64,000 nucleotides of DNA from Breviolum minutum Mf 1.05b.01. Lineage: Eukaryota; Sar; Dinophyceae; Suessiales; Symbiodiniaceae. The notes below the pieces were generated by a model. That model worked only from the letters and a program-made list of their open reading frames with translations. It was not told where the DNA came from and ran no database searches. The position numbers and the translations under genes were made by a program. The DNA is taken from NCBI GenBank assembly GCA_000507305.1, contig DF239119.1, positions 72,696-136,695 on the forward strand. The letters are read 5' to 3'. Numbering within the stretch: position 1 is the first letter of the stretch; every line of letters begins with the position of its first letter. Of this stretch, positions 50,581-61,818 are shown piece by piece.

Positions 50581-51934
50581 TGAGTGTGCATATAATCTGG
50601 CCAAATTATAATATTTCACCAACCTAAACCTAGCCTTCCCTGGAATTAAGAAGATTTCCCTTCCTCAGCTACATTTTGGGGTGAGGTTGTGTGAGGTCGC
50701 TATAGTTTGATCAGATATAATGTGCATATATATATATGTATGTATGTATATGCAGGATTTGCCTGAATATTTGTCCACATAGACTTGCCCTTTAAGAAAA
50801 AACACAAATAAAAAATAAATCACAGGCGTTCACAATTCGAGAATTGAATGTGTCGGTAGAAACTGAGTCTGTCTTTTAGGTGGATGAATCATGGATACAC
50901 GATTCAAATTCCCTACCAAAGGTTTGTTTTGACTTGTACTTCCTAGCAAAAAAAATATGGGACTTTTGAAACTTTGGGGTGCCAAATCTTTGCTTAAGGG
51001 TTGCCAATTCAGCATCCTTGCGGTGTTCAACTGGATTCAATTGGCACCCATTTTGGAAAGTGCTGGCAGTGAATTCAACTCTTCTGAAATGAGTGATGCC
51101 TCAAAAACTTTCCTACTTGGGAGGTTTCATTTTTTACCAAAAAAAACGTTTCAACACCTTTTACAAAGGTGCCTGATAGCAACTAAAATGCACCATTGAC
51201 ACGCCATTTTGTAGTGAATCTTAGGTAGATGCTCAGCAGCGGAAATCCCCACGTTGCTTAGCTTCCCGAAAAAAATCGTGGAATCTCCCACCCCACGCGG
51301 AATCTTCCCAAGTATCTCCCAACTAAAGATTGCCCTGACAGGTGAATCATTGCCACCAAAATGAAGGTGAGAAATTTGATCCTGTTGCTGTTGTTAGGAT
51401 TTGTCGAATTGTTGAAAAGAGAAATGAAACCAGGCTAGCTCGTTTTTACATAGCAAAAAAGGTTCAAACATGGAGTACCCTTTCTAGGGGGAAAAACATA
51501 TGTACTGAGTTCAATTTGATCACTTTTGAGTCGATAATCTCCCTTTTTGTTGGGGAGCCACAGGCTCTTTTGCTGGGTTTCCCATAAGAAACGTTTTTTT
51601 TCTTGTATCAATCCAGGACCTCACAGGGTGGTCACATCAATTGACGACAATCAACACTTCAACTTTTAGGTGGTGAAAACCCAAATTTTTGAAGAGACTC
51701 ACACGCACACATACTTACAAATACATGTACAGGCGGCTTTTATTAAAACAAAATTCCCGAAGGATGGAAAATCGATGGAGCGGTTGTGTACTCACACTGT
51801 CAACCATTTTCAATCTGGACTTGTTGCACGACATGCACATCTTTTGTTGTATTAACAGCAGCTTCATTTTGGAGCTACATCAGCCTTGAAAAAAAACTGC
51901 TGCAGAGTTGTGACGATGAGAAAATCCAAAGAAG
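50581..51934. other. Spacer, no gene recognised
   Basis: AT-rich unique sequence with a TA/TG-rich run near 50720-50752. No exon supported on either strand. It separates the end of the coiled-coil gene from the unresolved region to its left. Confidence 0.4.
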
Positions 51935-54900
51935 CCAGACCGAATTTCCTGCTCAACATCTGACTTAACAAAAATAATCAGAGCCTGCTGAGCTTCCTTG
52001 GTCTTCTTGAGCTTACTCGTGGGCGGCCTTCCGGCTTGCAAACAGTCATGCTTCTTCCATCTTAATGCTTTCAAAACATCACCCTTCTTTGATCTTCTTT
52101 GCTGATTCTGGTGCTTGGCAACAACAGAAACTCAATCATCCGTCTTCTTCCCGACCCCCCAAAATCAACATCACATGAATGTCATCTCTTAGACTTAGAG
52201 TGTTCACGTTTGCTCTTCAGGTTTTCACCTCAGATTTAATGCACTGCCTCTTGCGAATCTTTCCCTCGTGGCGACGCGGCTTGGGAGGTGCGAAGAGATA
52301 TTCCTCAGAGCGGTCCTGGTGATTTTTTCTTGCGAAGATGACTACTCAGTATCTTTACCTAAAATTACCTAATCAGGTTTATAGGGTCGATGATGGTCGA
52401 TATTTTCTTTGTAGATGTTTGCATGCTTTTCTTGAATGTGGTAGTTTGTGTTGGGATTATTCAAAAATGATTTGTAATAGTGTAATACATTTTAATACAT
52501 TGTCAATATTATTGTCAACAATGTGTCAATACGTCTTAGCAAATGGACCCCAAACCAAATCTAACGATCAAACCACTTTTTGAATGCGATGAATGCAAAA
52601 AAATCAGCAAAAAATCAGGGTGTCCATTGTGGCAATTCGTCATTCTCGATCTGTCCTCCTTTGGTATGATAATCACAGAGCCTTCCGGATTGTTGTACCT
52701 GGCGCTACACGAACGCAATCTAAACACATCTGAAAAAACGCCAAAGTCTCCAACCACGTCCTTGCACAATGTCTGTGTGTGTGTGTCTCTGTGTTTGGTC
52801 ACTCGATGGGTTTCTTCTCTTCAACTACTTCATCGCTCTTTGGCAAGAGTTTCTTGCAATACCTTGGGATTTGATCGGCTGAAATGTATGGCACGTATCA
52901 AAGAAACAAATACCATCCAAGGATCTTTCTGCTTGGGGGAAAGGTTGAACCGATCCTTTTGCCAATGATTGTGATTTCAAAATTGTAAAGAACATGTGAG
53001 GTGGCGCTGCTATCGTGTTTTTATGGCTTTGGTGGCGATGGCAGATTTCAGTATTTTCAAAATCATACAACATTCACAAATATCACTTGGATTGGAATAA
53101 TTTCAAAAGGCAAATGAACCGTGTATGGCAATAAGTCATGTACAACCATGTAATATATCCCATAGGCCCAGGGAGACTGGTTTCCAAAACTCATGCCTCT
53201 AAGTGATGAAGTTCTCTTATTCTACCGCCAATGGAAACCCATTTCAGTTTGCATCCAAAGCCGAGACCAAATCAACCAGCAAACACATCTGAAACATAAA
53301 TGAAACCAAAAAATATATGGCCAAACCATGTCATTGAAAAAACCCACTGACTCTCGTCATCACCTTCATGGTGGTTTGAGGCTCGATAAATTCACCAACC
53401 AAGGGGCAACAATGTTTGTTCCAACAAACGCATTTCGGCAGAACCAGGAGGTTCCTGTGCCGAGAGACGGAGGTCCAGCTGTTGGATGATCCCAAAGTTG
53501 GATAAAGACCACTAAAATATTTGAAGACAACTATGAATTGAAATCAATCTAAGCAAAAAATTAAGGTATACAATATACGACATCATGTTCGTTGAGACAT
53601 CCAAAGTGAACATTTCATGCAAAAACATGACAATCATACATTTTTGTTATTTTTAATCTAGCCGGCAGCGTTCCCTCTGGATCCAACAAAACAAACATGG
53701 AATCATACGCCGTTCTAAGTCATCAAGCCAATGGTGATGTGTCCCTTCGGCACCTTAGGAAGTTCTGGAAGACCTGCAACTTGTGGCACTTTCGTTGCCT
53801 CACCAAGGAAGCTCAGGTCAGTGAAAGAAATTTCTTGTGTACATGTCTCCAATAGCCTTGCAAATATAAACATCAAGAATCAAGGCACAGAAGTGACATA
53901 AGGACACTATACCTTTATACATCTTTATACTATTATACAGTATATTATCATTTATTATAGACCATGGCTTGGATTCTGAATTTTGGAAAGGTGAGACTGG
54001 AACACTGCATTCTAAGTTCAGTCCGTGCACAAGAAACGCAGGAATACTTGCAAATTTGCCACACATCGACCATTATAATTCACCGTTGACACTGGCGCAC
54101 CTGCTGCGCCAAGAAGTGTCTCTGCTCCTGCCATGCAAAAGATCATATTGCAATCATCTTGACATCCAACCCAAAAACTTGTGGAGAATCTGGTCAACAA
54201 ATGTCAACAATGGAATCACTTGGACCAAGGCATTTGAAAAACTTCTATTGTCAATAGGAAGGACTTAGCTACGGTTGCAAAGAGGTGCTTCTCTGATTTT
54301 TTGCCCATGTCAACTTGGTCAACAAGCACCTCTTCTTGCTGGCGCTTTCGCTCCTCGAAATCACTTTAATTTGACAAGACGAAACTGCGTATGATACTAC
54401 TATATTGCATTGCCTTCCTTTCAGATCATGATAACCTTCAATCTTCGGAAGTCTTTGGTACCTTCAGTTTTTGAAGGTGGGATGACCTTTTGATACCTTT
54501 GCATTTGCATTGCATTCATTTTGAAGGCATGACTTCCAGTTTGCACTTTCAGTACATCGTCAGACTCCTGTCGAAGCCGCTCTTCCCGTGCTCGTCGCTC
54601 TTCACGCACACTGCGACGGCGTTCCTTCTGCCAGTGCGGCATGTCAAGGATTTGTTACGGCGGTTGAGAGCCCAATCATTCCACACAACCAAATCGATTG
54701 TGTATCCATTTTGATAAATCTTTAAGCCTTTTTGAAGATGTATTCCACTTTCGAATGTCACATTGACCACTCCATACCAATCCAAACAGTACACCTCTTC
54801 TTCCTCTTCAGCTTGGCGTCTTCTCTCCTGGTCACCCAAGTTGTCTCCCAGCTGTAGGAAGCTGAACAACAAACTCAAAAGGAAGCCTTTAACATCTATA

Positions 54901-56245
54901 CACTACTTTTCTGACCCCAAACATCTCATTTCGAATCATGATTCACGAATCATGATTCACCAAGCAGCTGCAGGCAGACAACTACCCTGAATCAGTGAAA
55001 ACCATTGAATTGTCCACCTTGCTTTCCTCACTTTAAACAAACCTTCCCGTCACAGCCTCGCCTCCTCTTCTTCAGCCCGTTGTCTCATCTCCTAGCAATT
55101 GGCCCGTACATAAACTGGCACGTTTTTTTCAAGGATTTGAGAAAATTGCATGGCGTCCAAGGGGAGGCCTGGTGTACGATTTTTTGAGTGTTGACATTAA
55201 AGTTGGAAGAGAGGAACTTTTAAGTCAATTCACAGTGGCTCCTCAAAGAAGGAAAAGTTCATCCCAAATCTTTAGAAGAAACATTCAGTGATCAATGGCG
55301 CATACTGCCTCCTCTATTCGACGCTGCTCTTCCTTTGCCTTTTCACGAGCATAGATACCTCGCTTCAGGCATCCACATGCTTCCTACACGTCAAAATGGA
55401 TCAGCTTATGGATTGAACAAAGACATTTTTTTTTCAGAAATGTAATCTACCCAAATTGGCCTTGAACTTTTCCCTCCAACTGTGTCCTTGGCCACAAAAA
55501 TCAACAAACACAAAACTGGATCTTCAAAAAAAACATCTCCCACCGCGCATGATGTTCTTGATTCGTCGGATTTGTCATCTCAGCTTTCGATTAACAAATC
55601 TGCTTAGAAACTGCAGAGAATCTGTAGAGGAATGAGTTCAATGCTGCAGAAATGGACAGTATTTCAAGGATTCAATGAGGAATAAGTTCAACTCATTTCA
55701 TTTCCACAATTCACAACTGCTTGACTAATGGAAAAAATCCAACATGTCCCGATCTCAGACTCCAGCTTCATCTGAACGCATTCATTTAAACGATGATGAA
55801 CTCTGGAACCTTGGTTGATCTACACCACATTGGGCCATGTGAATGCGTCTTTACTGTGTCTTTACATAATTATAGAATATCAGTTCACACATAACTTCGG
55901 ATGTATCTTAGTTACTGTGATGCATCTTATATCATCTTATCGCGAGATCAGCTTTGATTCGCAAAATCTAGATAACAGTGCAATTCATCTCTTATCATAA
56001 ACCACAATATTCCCATATATGACAAAAAACACATGTAGGTACCCACTAAATGCATTATCATGGTACCAAGAAGTTCCTAGAAAAGAGGTACAGCGTTGTT
56101 ATCTATTTTCAGGGAAGATCAAATGGATGACCATATGAAGCACCGACAATTTGCCTTAAAAATGTTAGAGTTCCTGACGTTCAGCAACCAACGGCGAGTT
56201 TGCCAGGGTCGTCTGCCGTTCCTGCCGTTCTCTCTCCCAGGGGGT
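51935..56245 (-). CDS. Arg/Glu-rich coiled-coil protein, unidentified
   Basis: Minus-strand blocks in order: 56245-56190 (ERERQERQTTLANSPLV), 55390-55300 (LKRGIYAREKAKEEQRRIEE), 55095-55055 (EMRQRAEEEEARL), 54855-54790 (GDNLGDQERRRQAEEEEEV), 54625-54545 (KERRRSVREERRAREERLRQ), 54360-54265 (FEERKRQQEEVLVDQVDMGK), 54128-54101 (EQRHFLAQQ, clean AG and GT), 53820-53757 (LGEATKVPQVAGLPELPK), 53515-53410 (IIQQLDLRLSAQEPPGSAEM), 52320-52240 (EEYLFAPPKPRRHEGKIRK) and 52075-51940 (PPTSKLKKTKEAQQALIIFV). The first half predicts a long charged helix rich in R, E and Q; the C-terminal part is basic. Such proteins occur among splicing factors and cytoskeletal components; nothing here decides. Ends unknown. 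Confidence 0.55.
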
Positions 56246-56789
56246 CCATGGGACTGGTATATCTACCTACATTTGGTTGATTTTTTCGAGTAAATGTGGG
56301 GAAATTTACCATGCATGGATGCTATCGGCCTGGAATCAATTTTGATTTAATTGAATTATCATAAACTTTGATAATTGAAGACTGCTGATGTGTTGTGTAG
56401 AAGTCAATTGTTTTGCTCATGCTTGTTATCTGGCGGATGGGACATTCAACATAATCACTCTTACCACCTTGCAAAGCCACGGCTCAACACATCGGATTTT
56501 GTATCTTCGCTGTTTCCCAGCTGCAGGGTGGATCAGAAATCCACAGAAATCCCTCACTGCATGGTCCGTTGCTGCTCATCCATTGCTGGACTTCTCGACT
56601 TTGACTCTCCAGGTTTCAAGTTGGTATCCGATAGGAACTGAGCAGGTAGGGGTGGTCCACAAGGATTACTACTTCAAAAAGGCCGCTGCCTCTCGAAGTT
56701 TCCAAAAATCCATCTATGCTCTCCATCAATGCCACGGGCTCGGAGTCCGAAAGTTAAAGCGAGCGCATGGTCTGAGATCTCTTCCACAT

Positions 56790-56930
56790 CAATCTTTGCC
56801 AGAAATGGCAACAAATGTCACATCCTCCGCGAACAAAATCATTCAGAAACCTGTCTAAGGTTCCTTGACTCAATGCCATTTTGGTGGAGAAGTTCCATAA
56901 GCTCCGGACTGAACACACACCCTCTCGGCG
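56790..56930 (-). pseudogene. Reverse-transcriptase relic (non-LTR type)
   Basis: On the minus strand RGCVFSPELMELLHQNG (about 56927-56875) resembles the RQGCxLSP motif of LINE-type reverse transcriptases. About 30 codons later, after a shift of frame, MILFAEDVTFVAISGKD (56841-56791) resembles the FADDVTLVA catalytic box, with the first catalytic Asp changed to Glu, followed at once by a stop. Spacing between the two motifs is right for the family. The frameshift, the stop and the changed residue make this a dead fragment. It lies between the coiled-coil gene and the oxygenase gene. Confidence 0.45.
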
Positions 56931-57421
56931 CTCCGCGTTTTCACCTGCATCTCTGCCTCAACATCACCTTGACTCAGCTGAGAATTTCGGGATGGGCTGT
57001 GCACAGCTGCTGGGTGCTTCTGTCAGGTCCACATACCTCACGAAGCCATGTGAGAAATTGGAGATTGACACGCAAAAAATGCACGACCCTTTGGACAAGG
57101 TGAAGAAAAGGTCCAACAAATGCTAAATATGATTAGATGTTCAAAGTTCATGCTCGAAATCTGAAAGCAACCGAAAAATATCGAAAAATATTATGTATAC
57201 TGAATATTGTGGGAACTTCCGGCAGGCCTGATATGTCCTGATTACAACCCACTGCACGAATGTATTCAACTACGATACAAGAGAAGGATGAAAAGGAATA
57301 CGGTCCCATCACATGGCAATTGATCACAGCACGTGACGCAAGCGACTTGACTTGTGACATTCAGACTCTTAGTTTTCCATGATGACCACCATGTAAGAAC
57401 AATACCTTGACATGATGACAC

Positions 57422-60400
57422 CTGCTGGCCAAGTATCCAACAGCTCAAGGCCAATCGTGGTGTGTCGCTAAGGTTCGGCATCACTTCATGTGGCGATCGA
57501 CGATCTGCCCAGAACAACGTCAAGGTGTCCAGGTCGGGAAGGATATCCTTGGGGTCGTTGGGCTACGGCTGTGGGCTTCAGTTGGGTAGGACATAAGGGA
57601 TTTTTCCATATTTGTCCGACATGTTGGTTTCCAGAGTCAATCGTTTGGCACGTTGTGATGGGGGCCCGCTTCTTGTGAGGTTGAATTGTCTGAGGGAAGT
57701 AAACAAAAGGAAAGACAAGTAGCTGCACAGAGTAGAGTAGCTCAGACTAGAGTAGTGTTCAGCAGAGTACTGCTGAGCGTCAAAGAAGGACATGTGGCGG
57801 CGCATGGGCGTGTAGGCCGAGCTTACGGTTTAGTTTGCGCGAAGCTTGCGCGCGATTTTGCCCTTGGTTTGCCAAAATCAGCTCTCCGGTTACTGGCGCT
57901 ATAGTCGCTATCCACGCACATGTGGCCTGGGGGTGCACTCTTGATCTGCGGTCTTGGGCTGAGCTTCGATAATCAGCAGAAGCCTCACACACCCCAACCC
58001 TGGGCAATGTCCCTGGGATAGGATGGAGTTTACACCGTGGACTAAAGCTGTTAACCAGTTGGTTAAGAACAAGATCCCTCAGCAAATCTAATAGTTAATG
58101 AGCATGCAGCAGCTCAGCAAGAGACACGCCACTGCTTCTTTTGAACTTGAGCCAAAAGGTAAAGTATGTCAAGATAAGTGCTGCTATCAGCTATACCGGC
58201 TTTGCAAGTTGAAGACAAAGCGCTGCCTTGCCAAGGGGACTCAAATGTCACATCGGTCTTTGGAAAGCATCCATAACATCATGATAGAATACATCCACCA
58301 TGACATTGCCATGGCCATGGCACTAAACCAATGTGGTTGTCCACCGTCTACGGTTTCTTGCATTTATATATCCAGAATCCAGTGTCCCTCATTTCTCACA
58401 GGTGACATTTGTCCACCATCGCTTACGAGGATCATATACACCACCGCGTTGACCCAAGATCCGTAAGTGTCCACCATCACCTTTGCAGGCAAAAAATATG
58501 TCGTTGTCATTATTACAAGTTGAGAAGACTCTGATTGAGTTCGATGAATTTGCAGAAAACCACCAACACATAACAACACATTAATCAAAAACAGAAGCAC
58601 AACAAAAAGAAGGACACGTCTATACACTGACAGTCCTCTTTGCACACTTGCCTGTTTCCTGAACTCATCTTCTGGACATTTCCCCCCATGTCTACCAATT
58701 GAATAGTTCTAGCAAGTCGAGCGGCTGTGTGTGATGCCCTTGTTGAGATAATACACTGCAGTCAATCGACGGCCGTTGCAATCTCCCAAACCTTCGTCAC
58801 CTATCGAGGGATCTGTGCATGCCATCCGGTGCAATGAACATGGATGAAATGAAATCCTCATCAAGTGGCTTAAAAAATGGTTGGAGGTGAAGGAGTACAC
58901 TCACATGAAAACCCTGAAACACCAGTTGTTTTAGCAGGCCGTGTTGAGTCCTTTTGAAAATAAAGATCTATCATAACATCTCAGAGCACAAATAAGAGAC
59001 GTGTGCTACATGAAATTGACGGTTTGAACTAGCTTCAAGAACTGTGTTTTGCCACATTTCGTTGCAGCTGAGCATCAGTTGTTGTCATAATGTCGGATGT
59101 ACCGTGCATGCCGTGGATAGGAAGAAGCCATCGGAGGTTCACGTGCAGACACACCAGCCAGCTGAGAGGATTCGTTCAACAAGGGACGCCTCAAGGTACA
59201 CTATTTTGGCTTGTCTGAAACCTCTGACTTTATGTTGAAGTTTGTCTTTAATCGTGGTGTGACAATTTCAACAATTCAATGCTTCATGTTCAATGCAGTT
59301 TGATGCTCCCTGGACAGCCAACTAACACTGTGAGAGGAACAGTCTTGTCTGGCCAGGACCAATGTGGTCAGTCTTGAACTTTAAAGTAATATCTTAAGTG
59401 TTTGGACATGACTTGACATGCTCTCAGGGACCCCGCAATCCAAATGTCCCATTTTCGCAACACGTTTGTAAGCTCAGCAACAATTGTAGTACCAAATCAT
59501 CAAGGGCCTCATGCAGTGTTGGCTGAAGTCCTTGGGAATTCCTACGATCATCCTCGATGCCATCACGGGGTGGTCAGGTTCTACTGTCAAAATGTTGATT
59601 GCTATGATAGCTGTGAAGATATACAAAACATCCAAGCAAATTCTCGCCATGAAAGTATCTAGAGATGACTAAGAACCACCATACATTGACACTGCCTCCA
59701 GGTTCTTCCACCATTCAGAATTCATAATTCAATATCAAAAAATTGTGCACATACTAGCTTAGATGTCATAGGATGCATGTTCTGTAAGCAACATGCAACC
59801 TGACATCACCTAACATCATCTAACATCAAAAAAACTCACCATCCCATCACCGCAAGGACCTGCATCCAACGTCGTAGGGCTTCGCCAAAACGACCCGTGG
59901 CTTCCAGGTTTGGCCAGGCGATGCTGTCGCCGCGCAGGGACCTGGCCGTGGAGGAAACGATGCCCGGGAATGAGGTCGTTGTTTGTGGGAAAAGCTTAGG
60001 GCAAAACATTGGAAAGATGGAAATATGTTGGAATAATTCTAAAAGTTCTTTAAAGTTAATGTGGCAAGAAAATATGAAGGATTTCTCAAACTGATCAGGA
60101 TCACATGTTTCAAGTACAACAATTCAAATAGAGGAAATTTGATATACATATCACATCATGATCTATAAGACTAAGTTTCTAAACCATTATTCATGAAGCA
60201 ACTTGAGCAAATGATGTCCACAACCGGAACGAAACACTAAACACAGATAAACACAGTATCATGGCCGACCTGCTTTCGGCACTTCCCAAACGCCCTGGGC
60301 GCCACTCCAACGATGGAAAACCCTCCAGCAATGCAACGGTGGCATCAGAGCCCAAGAATTGATTCCAAACGACCTGAAGCGAGCGAAGTTTGAGAAGTTG

Positions 60401-61562
60401 TCAATCTCGCTTAGCCATAGTGGTGAGATACTCAAAAGATTAACAAAAAACTGAGGCAAATTAATTGTTGTTGTTGTTGAAGGGTTTGGATACATTGGAA
60501 GTTGAGACACCTCAGTAAATCGATTAAACATCCAACAACATGTTAACACATGATGTGATATGAGCTGCTAAGCTGATGGAGTGTCCATGAGTGTCCGCAA
60601 CCCATGGGCAAAGATCCAGAATTTTGTTTCGGAAGCATATAATATATATATATAAATGACGTGATTGGTGAAAATCCAATCCTGAAAACTCAACTAACCC
60701 AACTCCATCAGCAGAGCAGCACGTTGGAGCGGTGCTGCCATGCCACGAAACCACGACCCCGGAGCTGCTTGGCGACTTCATGCAATGTCATTGATCTGCC
60801 ATCATTCAGGATGCCTTGGAGGTAGCTACAAAAAACGACATTTGGACACTAGGATGTCACGTCAGATCATCCAAACCAAATTGGTGTACCATTTCGGATT
60901 GACTATGCAATATAGGAAGTTAAGAGTGATGACAAGTATACAATGTTCTTTCATGTTCTACCACTATAATCCAACTGTTGCTATACTAATGCAGATATTG
61001 CTTGGATCAATTTGGATTTGAGTGGTTCAGGATGGGTAGCAAGCACCAATCACACCATACAGTGACCCTGAACATGTGAAGTCTGAGAGCCCTGAAAAAC
61101 TGGTAATATTCAAACCTTTCATCAAGTCATATACTATGTTATATACGTCTATGCACTATATGGCAATGGATAAGTGTTCAACCAGCTTTTCCAGCAATCT
61201 TGACACTTGAGCTGCAAAACCATCTTCAATAATCAGTTTGAGCTTTAGCCGGTTTCAAGTTGGCTTGGAATGATGGGAATCCCGATGGAACTCCAACTTA
61301 TATACAACATGACACAACTAAAAAATCATACATGTATCATTACCCTATTTGTTACCCAATTTGAAACAATATGTAAGATGTAAGATTCCGCATCCGACCA
61401 CTTCCGCACGGGACAAGTGCCTGCATCATCCGAGGCACCATTGGCCACGGCATCCTTGATGCGTTGCCAACGTCGCAGCACCACAGCTTGACCACGTGGT
61501 GCACAGGGTGCGGCAGGTGCGATGACCTTAGAAGTTTTGGGTGCAAGTTTGACAAATTGCAT
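57422..61562 (-). CDS. HIF-prolyl-hydroxylase-like 2OG/Fe(II) oxygenase
   Basis: This is an oxygenase that uses 2-oxoglutarate, O2 and Fe(II) to hydroxylate a prolyl residue. Exons in order: 61562 to about 61385 (start ATG; VVLRRWQRIKDAVANGASDD), about 60799-60715 (HEVAKQLRGRGFVAWQ), 60373-60270 (FLGSDATVALLEGFPSLEW), 59941-59860 (SLRGDSIAWPNLEATGRFGE), 59522-59464 (LHEALDDLVLQLLLSLQ), 59189-59076 (MASSYPRHARYIRHYDN), 58801-58738 (GDCNGRRLTAVYYLNK), 58480-58434 (DGGHLRILGQRGG) and 57547-57422 (FWADRRSPHEVMPNLSD). The HxD of RHYD, the distal His of PHEV and the 2OG-binding Arg of TPRLALS are all present, so the enzyme should be active. YYLNK and FWADRRSPHEV are close to animal PHD2 and to protist Skp1 prolyl hydroxylases. 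Joins from 60373 on keep phase. The C-terminal exon after 57422 is unresolved. Confidence 0.9.
58146..58157 (-). other. Spliced-leader-like 12-mer
   Basis: The minus strand reads TTTTGGCTCAAG, identical to the last 12 bases of the dinoflagellate spliced leader. It lies in the intron between oxygenase exons 58434 and 57547, not at a known gene start. It may be a relict from a retroposed mRNA or chance (under 1 percent expected for a 12-mer in both strands of this window). Confidence 0.4.
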
Positions 61563-61818
61563 CTTGCAAAGAGTTGTAATAAAGCATAATTCACCAAAGC
61601 ATGAAGTGTGATATGAAATGGACAGAAATCATCAGAAATTACTGTTCAAAATATGAAATAAACATGTAATCAAGTATGAAACGTAAATGTCAGACAAGCG
61701 GCATCAGTTGATGCAGCTGGTGATTGTGATGATGCCAGCTGGTATGCACTAACTACACTCCCATTTTCCTCTCCACATCTCGATGTTAATCATGGTGAAA
61801 CATTCGCATATTCACTGG

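Noticed and set aside
56388..56858. 156-codon plus-strand frame
   Set aside because: No family match, and the minus strand of its 3' part carries reverse-transcriptase motifs. Treated as antisense to a relic.
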